Origin: Syntrophaceae bacterium UBA6078
Lineage (GTDB): Bacteria; Desulfobacterota; Syntrophia; Syntrophales; UBA2210
Direction: 5' to 3'
Assembly: GCA_002428735.1 (NCBI GenBank)
Contig: DIXO01000009.1
Coordinates: 1-64,000, forward strand
DNA: 64,000 nt
Position numbers and translations under genes: made by a program. Below the pieces are notes generated by a model, which was not told the origin of the DNA, ran no database searches, and worked only from the letters and a program-made list of their open reading frames with translations. Each line of letters starts with the position of its first letter. The stretch's first letter is position 1. Shown in pieces: positions 50,569-60,202 of the stretch.

Positions 50569-51941
50569 TGTACAGAAGGGTGAAGAACATACATTTTGTC
50601 GGAATCGGCGGGATCGGCATGAGCGGTATTGCCGAGGTTATCCTCAATCTCGGATATGCGATCAGCGGGTCCGATCTGGAACGCACCGACATCACAGCGA
50701 GACTCGAATCGCTTGGGGCGCGGATATTTCACGGCCACCGATCGTCAAATCTCACCGATGCCGATGTGGTGGTAAAATCGACGGCCATCGGCGAAGACAA
50801 TCCCGAGGTCATGGAGGCCCACCGGAGGAATATTCCTGTTATCCCGCGGGCCGAGATGCTGGCTGAACTCTTGAAGCTGAAATACTCCATCGCCGTATCG
50901 GGATGCCACGGAAAGACGACAACCACCTCCATCATCTCCACCGTCCTCGCCCACGGCGGTCTTGATCCCACGATGGTGATCGGGGGGAGGCTGGACAGCA
51001 TCGGGAGCAACGCGCGGCTGGGAGAAGGTGAGTTTATCGTCGCCGAGGCGGACGAGAGCGACGGTTCCTTCCTCAGTCTCAATCCGTACATTGCCGTTAT
51101 TACCAACATCGATCGGGAACATCTGGACTATTATCCCGGCATCGGGGAGATCAAGGACGCCTTCCTCCGGTTTGCCAACTCGGTTCCTTTCTACGGAGCC
51201 GTTGTCCTGTGCAGCGACTGCGACAATGTGCGGGATATCCTTCCGCGGGTAAAAAGAAAGGCCATCACCTACGGCATATACAACGAAGCCGATTTCAGGG
51301 CCGCCGACATCTCCTTCAAGGGGTTAACGTCCCGATTCTCCCTCTACCAGGGAGAAAAACCCCTGGGTGAGATCGAAATGCAGGTCCCGGGGCTGTTCAA
51401 CGTCTATAACACCATGGCTGCGGTAGCCGTCGGTATGGAGCTTGGAATGAATTTTCCAACCATCCGAGAAGGGGCGCAGGCTTACCGAGGCGTTCACCGC
51501 CGGCTCGAGATCAAGGGACAGGCAGGGGGGGTGACGGTTGTCGATGATTACGGCCATCATCCCACAGAGATCAAAGCGGTTCTGGGAGCCGCGCGGCGCG
51601 CGTGGGAAGGAAGATTGATCGTCGTCTTTCAGCCCCACCGATATACGCGTACCAGGGCGCTCTTCGACGATTTTCTCGATTCCTTCGATGACGCCACGGC
51701 GCTGATCCTGACGGACATATATGCGGCGAGCGAGAAGGAGATACAGGGGGTTCATTCCATCAATCTCAGGAAAGGGATTCAGGAACATGGCCATGGCGAT
51801 GTCACCTATCTGTCGAGCTTTGGCGAGATCGCGGACCACCTGTGCGCCATGATACAGCCGGGAGACGTGGTCCTGACGCTGGGGGCGGGGAATGTGTGGA
51901 GAATAGGCGAAGATCTTCTGGAAAGGCTGAAGAGTAGATGA
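50568..51941 (+). CDS. murC: UDP-MurNAc L-alanine ligase MurC
   Basis: From the ATG at 50568 the protein is 457 residues: IHFVGIGGIGMSGIAEVILNLGY, SGCHGKTTTTSIISTVL (ATP loop) and ADESDGSFL, then DDYGHHPTEIKAVLGAARR. It adds the first L-Ala to UDP-MurNAc. The longer frame overlaps the murG end. Confidence 0.95.
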   Translation: MYRRVKNIHFVGIGGIGMSGIAEVILNLGYAISGSDLERTDITARLESLGARIFHGHRSSNLTDADVVVKSTAIGEDNPEVMEAHRRNIPVIPRAEMLAELLKLKYSIAVSGCHGKTTTTSIISTVLAHGGLDPTMVIGGRLDSIGSNARLGEGEFIVAEADESDGSFLSLNPYIAVITNIDREHLDYYPGIGEIKDAFLRFANSVPFYGAVVLCSDCDNVRDILPRVKRKAITYGIYNEADFRAADISFKGLTSRFSLYQGEKPLGEIEMQVPGLFNVYNTMAAVAVGMELGMNFPTIREGAQAYRGVHRRLEIKGQAGGVTVVDDYGHHPTEIKAVLGAARRAWEGRLIVVFQPHRYTRTRALFDDFLDSFDDATALILTDIYAASEKEIQGVHSINLRKGIQEHGHGDVTYLSSFGEIADHLCAMIQPGDVVLTLGAGNVWRIGEDLLERLKSR

Positions 51942-52885
51942 TGGGAGCGGCCGGGATGATTGCTGGTTCACAGGTTACAGGAAGACTCGGCGCCATCGCC
52001 GTCCGGAACGTGCTCTTCGATGAACCCATGTCCGCCCACACCTCCATGGGTGTCGGGGGAAGGGCTGACGCGCTGGCCTTTCCCGATACGGACGAGGAAC
52101 TCTGTCATCTGATCTCGTTTCTCCGGAGGGAGGGGATTCCCTTTCTGCCGGTGGGAAATGGGACGAACCTGATCGTGAGGGATGGCGGGTATCGGGGGGT
52201 GCTGGTTTCCCTGGAGAGGCTCCGGAAGCTCGAAATAGCAAGAGTCGAGGGGAGCGGAGATGCCCTTGTTCATGCCCAGGCGGGGGTCTCCTTCGCGGGG
52301 TTGGTCGATCTTTCGCTCCGGGAATCACTCACGGGGATGGAATTCTGCGCGGGGATACCGGGAAGCGTGGGCGGTGGTGTCAGAATGAATGCCGGCGCGT
52401 GGGGACAAGAGGTGAAGGACATTATTTCGTCGGTGACGATTCTCGATGCCCTGGGCCGGATAGGGGATATGGTGAGGAAGGACCTCCTCTTCGAGTACCG
52501 GAATCTTGATCTCCCCGCGGGAGCGATCATTACCGGGGCAACCTTTCGCCTCGCAAAGGGAGACAGCGCCGCGATCCGCGAGCGAGTTTCCGAGATCATG
52601 GCGAAACGCAAGACGCGGCATCCCCTTTCGTTCCGGAGCGCGGGCTCCGTATTCAAGAATCCTCCGGGGAACACAGCCGGGAAGATGATCGAGGAGGCCG
52701 GTCTTAAGAGGTTCAGGATCGGAGGGGCTGAAATCTCCGAGAAACACGCAAATTTTATCGTAAACAGGGGTGGTGCAACAGCGGCGGATGTCATAGCTCT
52801 GATTGACACGGTCCGGGAGCGGATCCTGGGCGCGAGAGGGGTCCTTCTCGAACCTGAGCTGAAAATCATCGGGGATGAGATATGA
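51938..52885 (+). CDS. murB: UDP-N-acetylenolpyruvoylglucosamine reductase MurB
   Basis: The 315-residue flavoprotein has HTSMGVGGRADALAF, LPVGNGTNLIV, GIPGSVGGGVRMNAGAWG and FRSAGSVFKNP (residues near 235), all MurB motifs including the GSVF loop of type II enzymes. It reduces the enolpyruvyl group to give UDP-MurNAc. Its stop overlaps the ftsQ start by 4 bases. Confidence 0.95.
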   Translation: MMGAAGMIAGSQVTGRLGAIAVRNVLFDEPMSAHTSMGVGGRADALAFPDTDEELCHLISFLRREGIPFLPVGNGTNLIVRDGGYRGVLVSLERLRKLEIARVEGSGDALVHAQAGVSFAGLVDLSLRESLTGMEFCAGIPGSVGGGVRMNAGAWGQEVKDIISSVTILDALGRIGDMVRKDLLFEYRNLDLPAGAIITGATFRLAKGDSAAIRERVSEIMAKRKTRHPLSFRSAGSVFKNPPGNTAGKMIEEAGLKRFRIGGAEISEKHANFIVNRGGATAADVIALIDTVRERILGARGVLLEPELKIIGDEI

Positions 52886-53724
52886 AAAAATCCCTCAAAT
52901 CACCCATCGCGCATGGGAGGAACAAGTCCAAGCGACAGGCGGTGACGGTCCGTCGTGAGATCTTCAGGACCCTCGGTATCGTGGGTCTTGCCGGTCTTCT
53001 GGCATTCGTTATGGTGTATGCGTACAACTACGCCCTGTGCGCCGATTATTTTCTGCTGAAGCACGCCATAGTGCGGGGCTCGAAGAGGGTCAGCGAGGAA
53101 GAGATAAAGACGCTTGCCGGGATATCGACCCCCCTTAATATCCTGACGGTGAGCCCGGAAAAGATGGCGCGGACGATCGAGAAAAACCCGTGGATCAGAA
53201 ACGCTTCCGTGGGGCGGGAATTCCCCGACAGGCTTATTATCGAGATCACCGAGAGAAAGGCCGCGGCCATTCTGGAAAAGGGAAGCGATCTCTATCTGGT
53301 GGATCGGGACGGAGCGGTATTCAAGAAGTTCGAAGCGGGCGATGGGGTGGATGTGCCGGTGTTCACCGGCTTTTATCGGAACAACAACCTGCGGGGCGAC
53401 CTGCTGAAAAAGGCCTTTTCCTTTCTGGATTACCTCTCTGGAAGCGATCACTTTCCGCGGATCTGGAACGTGTCGGAGATTTATGTGGATGATGTCCATG
53501 ATTTTTCTGTCGTGACGGATAATCATCTCTTCCTGGATCTCGGCTTTGAAGATTATGAACGGAAGCTGAAACGTCTGCGGAGGGTAATGGCGGATCTGGC
53601 GCGAAGCGGTTTCGAAGGACGATCCCTGAGTATCGATCTTCAGGACCCCAGCAGGGTGGTCGTTCAGCAGGGAGGCTCGCCCGCGCCCAAACAGGCGGTG
53701 GCAAAGCGGAAGACAAAAATATGA
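52882..53724 (+). CDS. ftsQ: cell division protein FtsQ
   Basis: The 280-residue protein has a basic N-terminus (KSPIAHGRNKSKRQAV), one transmembrane helix (about residues 30-50, LGIVGLAGLLAFVMVYAYNY), a POTRA domain (KHAIVRGSKRVSEEEIKTLAG; NPWIRNASVGREFPDRLIIE) and an FtsQ beta domain (DDVHDFSVVTDNHLFLDLG). It scaffolds the divisome with FtsL and FtsB. Confidence 0.92.
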   Translation: MKKSLKSPIAHGRNKSKRQAVTVRREIFRTLGIVGLAGLLAFVMVYAYNYALCADYFLLKHAIVRGSKRVSEEEIKTLAGISTPLNILTVSPEKMARTIEKNPWIRNASVGREFPDRLIIEITERKAAAILEKGSDLYLVDRDGAVFKKFEAGDGVDVPVFTGFYRNNNLRGDLLKKAFSFLDYLSGSDHFPRIWNVSEIYVDDVHDFSVVTDNHLFLDLGFEDYERKLKRLRRVMADLARSGFEGRSLSIDLQDPSRVVVQQGGSPAPKQAVAKRKTKI

Positions 53725-53783
53725 CGGTTTGTGACAACAGGGCGTCCGTTTCGCGCATCCGCGGCGGCAGGAAGGATGGGTAG

Positions 53784-55010
53784 ATGGCTAAGAGAGATAA
53801 CATCGTCGTAGGTCTGGACGTGGGGACGACGAAAACATGTGTCATCGTTGGGGAGGTTACGAATGCCGGGATCGATATCATCGGAATCGGCACGCACCCT
53901 TCAAGCGGTCTGCAGAAGGGGGTCGTGGTCAATATCGACAGCACAATGGATTCGATCAAGAAAGCGGTGGAAGAAGCGGAACTGATGTCGGAATGCGAGA
54001 TACGGTCCGTCTTCACCGGTATAGCGGGAAGTCACATCAAGGGTATGAACAGCCACGGCATCGTGGCCGTCAAAGGCGGGGAAGTCGGCGAATATGACGT
54101 CAAGAAGGCGCTGGAGGCGGCCCAGGCGATCGCCATCCCCCTGGACAGAAAAGTGATTCACATCCTGCCCCAGTATTACATCGTCGATGACCAGGACGGA
54201 GTGAAGAATCCCATCGGGATGTCGGGGGTCCGGCTTGAAGCGAAGGTGCATGTTATTACCGGGTCCGTCACATCCGTGCAGAATATCATCAAGTCCGTCA
54301 ACCGCGTGGGGCTGGACGTGAATGACATTATTCTGGAGCCGCTGGCGTCCAGCGAGGCGATTCTCAGCCAGGACGAAAAGGATCTGGGGGTTGCCCTGAT
54401 CGATATCGGCGGGGGGACCACCGACATCGCTGTCTTTGCCGAGGGGAGCATCCAGCATACCGCCGTTCTCCCTCTGGGAGGGAATTATGTGACCAACGAT
54501 ATATCCGTTGGGCTGCGTACGCCCCTGCTGGAGGCTGAAAAGATAAAGATCAAATACGGCTGCGCCTATACCCCCTTGATCCCTCAGAATGAAATCATCG
54601 AGGTGTCCAGCGTGGGGGGGAGGAAGCCGCGCAATGTTTCGCGGCAGGTGCTGGGTGAGATCATCGCACCGCGCATAGAGGAGATACTCGGTCTCGCCCA
54701 CCGGGAGATCGTCAGATCCGGGTATGATGACCTTCTTGCTGCGGGGGTTGTCCTGACCGGGGGGACGGCGATGCTCCAAGGGATAACGGAACTGGCCGAG
54801 CAGGTGTTCAACGTCCCCGTCAGGAAGGGCTCTCCGGTGGGTGTCGGGGGTATTACGGATATCATCAACACCCCCATGTATACGACGGGGGTGGGGCTGG
54901 TGATATACGGCAGCAGGGATCGGGCTGATTACGCGATGAAGAGGGGTGAGAAGGGGGTTGTGAGGAAACTCACGAAAACCTTTGAAAGATGGTTTAACGA
55001 TTTTTTCTGA
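53784..55010 (+). CDS. ftsA: cell division protein FtsA
   Basis: The 408-residue actin-like ATPase has IVVGLDVGTTKTCVIVGEV (phosphate 1), the 1C region, IDIGGGTTDIAVFAEGSI, and VVLTGGTAMLQGITELA. The C-terminal end LTKTFERWFNDFF is a typical membrane-binding amphipathic helix. It anchors FtsZ at the membrane. A 60-base gap separates it from ftsQ. Confidence 0.96.
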   Translation: MAKRDNIVVGLDVGTTKTCVIVGEVTNAGIDIIGIGTHPSSGLQKGVVVNIDSTMDSIKKAVEEAELMSECEIRSVFTGIAGSHIKGMNSHGIVAVKGGEVGEYDVKKALEAAQAIAIPLDRKVIHILPQYYIVDDQDGVKNPIGMSGVRLEAKVHVITGSVTSVQNIIKSVNRVGLDVNDIILEPLASSEAILSQDEKDLGVALIDIGGGTTDIAVFAEGSIQHTAVLPLGGNYVTNDISVGLRTPLLEAEKIKIKYGCAYTPLIPQNEIIEVSSVGGRKPRNVSRQVLGEIIAPRIEEILGLAHREIVRSGYDDLLAAGVVLTGGTAMLQGITELAEQVFNVPVRKGSPVGVGGITDIINTPMYTTGVGLVIYGSRDRADYAMKRGEKGVVRKLTKTFERWFNDFF

Positions 55011-55028
55011 GAAGAGGAGGACCTGGAT

Positions 55029-56195
55029 ATGTTTGAACTGGTACAGGGCGGCGCTAAAACGAATGCCGCCAAGATCAAAGTGATCGGCGTTGGAGGCGGC
55101 GGAGGAAACGCCGTCAACATGATGATAACCTACAACCTCACCGGCGTGGATTTTATCGTGGCCAACACTGATTCCCAGGCCATGGTGGCGTCAAAGGCCC
55201 CTATCAAGGTGCAACTGGGGGCCGACATCACCAAGGGTCTCGGCGCCGGATCGGATCCCGAGGTGGGAAGGAGGGCTGCAATTGAATCCCGGGACCGGCT
55301 GCGGGATGTCCTCGACGGAGCGGATATGGTATTTGTGACAGCCGGTCTGGGGGGGGGAACCGGGACGGGGGGCGCGCCGATTGTGGCCGAGATCGCGCGG
55401 GATCTGGGGGCTCTCACCGTCGCCGTCGTTACGAAACCGTTCCAGTTCGAAGGGAAGAAACGATGGCGGCAGGCGGAGGAAGGTTTGGCGGAATTGAAAG
55501 AGGTGGTCGATACCCTCATTGTGGTCCCGAATCAGAGACTTCTGAGCATCAGCGGCAGGAATATGTCTCTTCCCGATGCCTTCAAGAAGGCCGACGATAT
55601 TCTTTACAACGGGGTGAAGGGGATCTCCGATCTGATCATGGTTCCCGGCCTGATTAATCTCGATTTTGCCGATGTGCGGAAGGTCATGTCCGAGATGGGG
55701 CTGGCACTCATGGGGACCGGTGTGGCCGGCGGCGATAACCGGGCGATTGAGGCAGCGCAGAAGGCGATCTCTTCGCCGCTCCTGGAAGACAACTCCATCC
55801 AGGGGGCGCGCGGTGTCCTCCTCAACATAACGGGTGGACCGGAGATGACCCTTTTCGAGGTCAACGAGGCGTCCTCTCTTGTCCAGGCTGAGGCCCATGA
55901 GGACGCGAATATCATATTCGGGACGGTTCTCGATGAGACGATGGGAGAGGAGATACGCATTACCGTCATCGCCACGGGATTTGATCCGCAGGTGAGAGGA
56001 TATGAGAAGGCTCCCGAGTATGCCGGTGTCCCCAATGCAGCGCGGAAAAGAGAAAATCTGGAAAAGCCGACGTTTATCAGAAACAGGAACGAGAGGACCG
56101 GAGAAAAACCGGTCGTGATCAGGATGGGGATGATCAGTGACGATGAAGATCTTGATTATGAGACGCCCGCATTCCTGAGAAAACAGGCCGATTAA
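55029..56195 (+). CDS. ftsZ: cell division protein FtsZ
   Basis: The 388-residue tubulin-like GTPase has GVGGGGGNAVNMM and the tubulin signature GGGTGTGGAPIVAEI (residues 108-122), then the T7 loop NLDFADVRKVMSEMG and a disordered linker. The final EDLDYETPAFLRKQAD is the conserved C-terminal peptide that binds FtsA. It builds the division ring. The start has GAGGAGG just upstream; ftsA lies 18 bases before. Confidence 0.97.
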   Translation: MFELVQGGAKTNAAKIKVIGVGGGGGNAVNMMITYNLTGVDFIVANTDSQAMVASKAPIKVQLGADITKGLGAGSDPEVGRRAAIESRDRLRDVLDGADMVFVTAGLGGGTGTGGAPIVAEIARDLGALTVAVVTKPFQFEGKKRWRQAEEGLAELKEVVDTLIVVPNQRLLSISGRNMSLPDAFKKADDILYNGVKGISDLIMVPGLINLDFADVRKVMSEMGLALMGTGVAGGDNRAIEAAQKAISSPLLEDNSIQGARGVLLNITGGPEMTLFEVNEASSLVQAEAHEDANIIFGTVLDETMGEEIRITVIATGFDPQVRGYEKAPEYAGVPNAARKRENLEKPTFIRNRNERTGEKPVVIRMGMISDDEDLDYETPAFLRKQAD

Positions 56196-56203
56196 CCGGG
56201 AAC

Positions 56204-56230
56204 GGGGTATTGGCACCGGCGCGATACCCC
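56204..56230. terminator. hairpin after ftsZ
   Basis: GGGGTAT and ATACCCC form a 7-bp stem around a GC-rich loop, 9 bases after the ftsZ stop. No T run follows, so it may be Rho-dependent or assist 3' end formation for the whole cluster. Confidence 0.45.
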
Positions 56231-56449
56231 CCCGCTGATTTCTTCACAAAACGGATCTGACCGGTCCGTGATGTGCGCTGGCATGGTGTGCCGGGTCAGG
56301 GCAATGAAAGGGGAGCCCTCGAGAACGGTTGACGCTGAAATACCCCGGCAGTCAGCGCAGTCAAGAAGCTTTTTTCCTCCCCGTGGAGCAACACGTGCCG
56401 GCCTTTTTGCAATCTTGCAAAGAAATTCACCGAAAATTTCGGCACCCTG

Positions 56450-56749
56450 TCATGTGTTTTTCTTGAAAAAACGGAGACACCAGTGCCACGCCCGTGCCAG
56501 CAGGAGACGGGAATAACAAAGCCCCTGTGGTCCCGCCAGCACAAACCCCAGCCCCATCATGACCCAGGTCAGGGCGTAAAGGACAAAGCTGAGGCAGGTG
56601 AAGAACAAGCTTTCCTTCGCCAGGGCAACGGCATTGCATATCAGCAGAGCCGCCCAGCCCAGGGGCTGATTGACTGTCAGGAGCACTATGCCTATGTAAA
56701 ATCTGAGGCTGAGCTTGCTGGTTTTCGTCTCGCTTGTCGTATCCGGCAC
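56450..56749 (-). CDS. small membrane protein, unknown
   Basis: From GTG at 56749 (AGGAG upstream) the protein is 99 residues with two or three hydrophobic segments (FYIGIVLLTVNQPLGWAALL; FFTCLSFVLYALTWVMMGLG) and a basic C-terminal end (RAWHWCLRFFKKN). I cannot name the family. It follows the receiver/MBL gene by about 10 bases and could act with it. Confidence 0.5.
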   Translation of the reverse strand: MPDTTSETKTSKLSLRFYIGIVLLTVNQPLGWAALLICNAVALAKESLFFTCLSFVLYALTWVMMGLGFVLAGPQGLCYSRLLLARAWHWCLRFFKKNT

Positions 56750-56759
56750 GGATGTGTGG

Positions 56760-58010
56760 CTACTCCTGAGAGTTTTTTCTCTGAACGGTGAAGGTTTCTC
56801 CCTCTTTCGGGGCGATACAGACGGTGGAGGATCCCCGTTCCTCCAGCACGGCACGCGCGATTTCAAGTTTAGCGTCAATGTCGTCGTCCGTCTGGTCGAG
56901 GTCGTGGTGGAAGAGAAACAGCTTTTTGACGCCGGCCCGGTCGGCCAACTCCGTCGCCCGGCTTACCGATGAATGTCCCCATCCCATTTTCCCCTCGTAT
57001 TCCTCGTCCAGATAGGCGGCGTCGGTTATCAGAACATCCGCGTCGGCGATAAAGGCTTCCAGTTTTCTGACGTAGTCCTCGTCGTACAGGCTGTTGGACG
57101 GGGGGTACAGCTCATGATCGGTCATATAACAGAACGAAGTCTCTCCCCAGTCCAGACGGTACCCCAGACACCGGCCGGGGTGGTTCAGGAAGATGGACTG
57201 CACCGCCGCCCCGTTGAGATCAAACTGTTCTTCCCCCAGGTCGAGAAAAGACACCTTCGCGTTGAACTCCTTAATGTTGATGGGGAAATATACTCCGTTC
57301 ATCTGCCCGGCGATCAGTTCGCGCAGGGACATGCTCCCATTCGGCGGACCGAAGATATCGAGCGAATTTCCCCTGGTATAGAGAGGCCCGAAAAAGGGGA
57401 GGCCGTGTATGTGATCCCAGTGAGGGTGGGAAATGAGTATGGCGGCGTGTGTGACCGGGCGGTTTTCAGACGCGAGAAAATTGGAAAGCTCCTTTATCCC
57501 GGTCCCGGCGTCAAAGACAAAGAGGCTATCCCCCGGAAGACGGAGGCTGACGCAGGGGGTGTTTCCCCCGTACCGCGCCGTCTTTCGCCCCGGCACCGGC
57601 AGAGTCCCGTGTACTCCCCAGAAGGTAAATCTGATCAGTCCCTCTATGATTTCGGTGAGATACCGGATCAGCGTGTCACCCTGTACGGATCTGGCTATCG
57701 ATCCGTCGGCCCCTGCCGCGCGGGCCTTCTGAAGAGTCTGATCGGAAGGGTGGGCGAAGACGGTGACTATCTTCGTGCCGTTCAACTCACTGACGTTCCG
57801 CAGGCGCCTGAGGAATTCGAGCCCCTTCGCGTCGGAGTCCGTCACGCCCAGGATGATGCAATCGGGTCTTCGTTCCACGATTTCGTGGAGGGCCTCAGCC
57901 CGTGCAGCGCCGGAACAGATCGCCTGCCCGTGCCCTGTCAGGATACGGGTAAGCGTTTGGATAAAGAGGGGGTCGTCGTCAACAATAAAAAATGTGTATT
58001 TCTTATTCAT
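56760..58010 (-). CDS. pseudo-receiver/metallo-beta-lactamase fusion protein
   Basis: The 416-residue protein joins two domains. Residues 1-125 are a response-regulator receiver fold with the acidic pocket (VDDDPLF, residues 10-16), but the phosphoacceptor position reads CIILGVTDSD, with Gly55 where Asp is expected. From about residue 128 it is a metallo-beta-lactamase domain: SLFVFDAGTGIKEL, LISHPHWDHIHGLPFFGPLY with metal ligands His195, His197, Asp199 and His200, then CYMTDHELYP, DAAYLDEEYEGKMGWGHSSV and LFHHDLDQTDDDIDAKL. The catalytic half resembles cAMP-phosphodiesterase or RNase Z-type hydrolases. The receiver likely works as a protein interaction or regulatory module. Confidence 0.85.
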   Translation of the reverse strand: MNKKYTFFIVDDDPLFIQTLTRILTGHGQAICSGAARAEALHEIVERRPDCIILGVTDSDAKGLEFLRRLRNVSELNGTKIVTVFAHPSDQTLQKARAAGADGSIARSVQGDTLIRYLTEIIEGLIRFTFWGVHGTLPVPGRKTARYGGNTPCVSLRLPGDSLFVFDAGTGIKELSNFLASENRPVTHAAILISHPHWDHIHGLPFFGPLYTRGNSLDIFGPPNGSMSLRELIAGQMNGVYFPINIKEFNAKVSFLDLGEEQFDLNGAAVQSIFLNHPGRCLGYRLDWGETSFCYMTDHELYPPSNSLYDEDYVRKLEAFIADADVLITDAAYLDEEYEGKMGWGHSSVSRATELADRAGVKKLFLFHHDLDQTDDDIDAKLEIARAVLEERGSSTVCIAPKEGETFTVQRKNSQE

Positions 58011-58140
58011 GGCGCGTTTTAAGAGGCAGCCTGTACGGGTGTATTATCGATTTATGAATCAAGTCCCTGTCTTTCTCTCATGATTTCCGGCCGTTGTCAA
58101 AACGTTTCCACAGAATTCGAAAAAAATAATGCATCTGATT

Positions 58141-58923
58141 CTATTCTGACTGCCCCGTATAACGGAATGACCGGAGGTTCGATCCCAGTTCCAGGGTATC
58201 GTTCAGACGGACCAGGGCTTGCGAGAGGCGCGCCTGGTCGGCATGCCGGTAGAGCATCTCTCCCGGTTTCCCTTTGATGGTATGAGCGACGGCCAGTATC
58301 GTATCCAGTGTTTCCAGTTCGCCCAGCAGACTGGCTGCCGTTTTTATCCCCACATGGGGAACGCCGGGGATGTTGTTCGTCGGGTATCCAGCCAGGGCGA
58401 ACAGATCCGCCACCTGATCGGGTCGAACGCCCAGCTTTTCGCGGATATATACCCGATCCAGATTCAACCTCTGATAGTGATCGCGCACCACGATCAGATC
58501 GGAAACAAGCTGCAGGAGCAGCCTGTCGGTAGAGAGGATCACGGCCGAACCGCCGCGCTGTGCCACCTTTCGTGCCAGCGTGGCGATGATATCGTCAGCC
58601 TCCAGCGCGGGGAGATGGATGGAAGAAACACCAATCCGGGAAAAGGCCTCCTTGAATCGGTCCATCCCGGCATGCAGGGCCTCAGGCATGGGCGAGCGGC
58701 CCTCCTTGTACGCCGGGTATCGATCGTGGCGCCAGCTCCGTTCGTGCCCGTCGAAAACGCAGACCGCGTGGGTGGGCACGCACTCGCGCAGGGCGCGCCG
58801 AAGGGAATCCGTACTCGTTTTCAGGGAGTCGTCAACGCGGGCCGTTCCGTCGTCTCCCGGCTGGGCGGCGTATACCCGGCGGATGAGGTTGAGGGCATCT
58901 ATGAGCAGGAACCGTATATTCAT
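58141..58923 (-). CDS. xni: Xni-like flap endonuclease (5'-3' exonuclease family)
   Basis: The 260-residue protein has the PIN/FEN fold of ExoIX: LLIDALNLIRRVYAAQPGD, CVFDGHERSWRHDRYPAYKEGRS, ALEADDIIATLARKVAQ and STDRLLLQLVSD, then the H3TH motif DLFALAGYPTNNIPGVPHVGIKTAASLLGE. It resembles Pol I 5' nuclease without the polymerase and would act on flap DNA in replication or repair. It follows the TPR gene by 17 bases on the same strand. Confidence 0.87.
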   Translation of the reverse strand: MNIRFLLIDALNLIRRVYAAQPGDDGTARVDDSLKTSTDSLRRALRECVPTHAVCVFDGHERSWRHDRYPAYKEGRSPMPEALHAGMDRFKEAFSRIGVSSIHLPALEADDIIATLARKVAQRGGSAVILSTDRLLLQLVSDLIVVRDHYQRLNLDRVYIREKLGVRPDQVADLFALAGYPTNNIPGVPHVGIKTAASLLGELETLDTILAVAHTIKGKPGEMLYRHADQARLSQALVRLNDTLELGSNLRSFRYTGQSE

Positions 58924-58940
58924 CTTCCCCAGTCAAGCCG

Positions 58941-60167
58941 TCAATCGGCGTTCACGCTCTCGGCAAAGTGCCGGTAACGCAGCGCTTCCCGGTCGTTCCC
59001 CTCGGCGGCGTAGATCTGTTCCACCATTCTGAAGTGGTGTTTCCGCTCCGCCGGATCTTCCTCGATGAGCGAGAGGTACATCTCCAGTATCTGAGTCGAA
59101 CGATCCCCCCGTTCCAGGGAGATGTCCGCGTATTTTCGTTTCACGAAAGGGTTGATCCGCGCGTTGCAGGCGCGGCACTGCCGCATGATCTCGCCGTACA
59201 GATCGAGGGCTTCTTCTGTTTTGCCGAGCGCTTCGCACGTCAATGCCAGGGAAACGACCGTCTGCTCATCTCGGCCGTGGATGTGGAGCATCTCCCGGTA
59301 GAGAGAGTCCGCCTCTTCATGTCTGCCCGATCGGTTCAGGGCTTCTCCTTTGAGACGCAGAATGGGAAGGCTGTGCGCTATCGTATCCGGGCACGAAAGG
59401 AGCCGCTCCCACGCTTTGTCGAACCGCTCTTCCGCCCACAGGACCTCGCACAGGGTATAATACCCGTGGACGGAGTCGGGATGATCCCGGATGAAATCTT
59501 CCGCCAGTGTGATGGCTTCTTCGTACCGTTCAAGGTTCAGGTACGCCGTGGCCAATTCGAGGGGAATCATGGTGTCCGCGGGATTTTCCTCCAGTGCCTG
59601 CTCCAGCAGTCCCGCCGCGCGGCCGTAATCTCCCCGGTTCAGAGCTACATACCCTTCCATGAAAGCTTCTCCGTAGCCGTGATACGCCTCCTGCCTCTCA
59701 TCATCCAGGGCGCCGCAGAGGGCGGTGAAGTGTTCGGTATGGTCTATCTGCCATTCCTCGTTTCCTCTGTCATCATCTTCGGGAAAGGGGAGTGAAGAGG
59801 GCGTTTCCTCGCCGGGAGGGGCGCTCTGTGCTTTCTCCAGCACCTGTCGTATGCCGCTCGCGAGTTCTGCGTCCTGCGTCAGCTCCAGCGCCAGGCGCAG
59901 CAGATCCGACGCGCCTTCGGAATCTCCCGATTCGGTGAGGCGCTCCGCGTTCTCCCGGTGCTGACGGGCCAGGGCTTCCCGGCTTTTTCCCATCTTTTCC
60001 CGAAGCCGCTCTTCGAGCACTGCATTTCCCGGCCCCTTCCGTGTCTTGTCCAGGGCGGTTTCATACTCCAGCTTGGCCGCTCCGTATTCCCCGAGTTCGA
60101 AAAAACGGTCTCCTTTGCGTTCGTATTCTTCGGGACCTTTTCCCGAAAACAGCTTCAAAAATCCCAT
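58941..60167 (-). CDS. tetratricopeptide repeat protein
   Basis: The 408-residue protein consists of about 8-10 TPR-like helical hairpins (KGDRFFELGEYGAAKLEYETAL near the start; YVALNRGDYGRAAGLLEQALEENPADTMIPLELATAYLNLERYEEAITLAEDFI in the middle; LSLIEEDPAERKHHFRMVEQIY near the end). No signal peptide or catalytic domain was seen; it is a cytoplasmic scaffold candidate. It is likely co-transcribed with the flap endonuclease. Confidence 0.8.
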   Translation of the reverse strand: MGFLKLFSGKGPEEYERKGDRFFELGEYGAAKLEYETALDKTRKGPGNAVLEERLREKMGKSREALARQHRENAERLTESGDSEGASDLLRLALELTQDAELASGIRQVLEKAQSAPPGEETPSSLPFPEDDDRGNEEWQIDHTEHFTALCGALDDERQEAYHGYGEAFMEGYVALNRGDYGRAAGLLEQALEENPADTMIPLELATAYLNLERYEEAITLAEDFIRDHPDSVHGYYTLCEVLWAEERFDKAWERLLSCPDTIAHSLPILRLKGEALNRSGRHEEADSLYREMLHIHGRDEQTVVSLALTCEALGKTEEALDLYGEIMRQCRACNARINPFVKRKYADISLERGDRSTQILEMYLSLIEEDPAERKHHFRMVEQIYAAEGNDREALRYRHFAESVNAD

Positions 60168-60202
60168 CCGATCTTTCCCTTCTATGCTCTCTCTGGTCTG
60201 CT

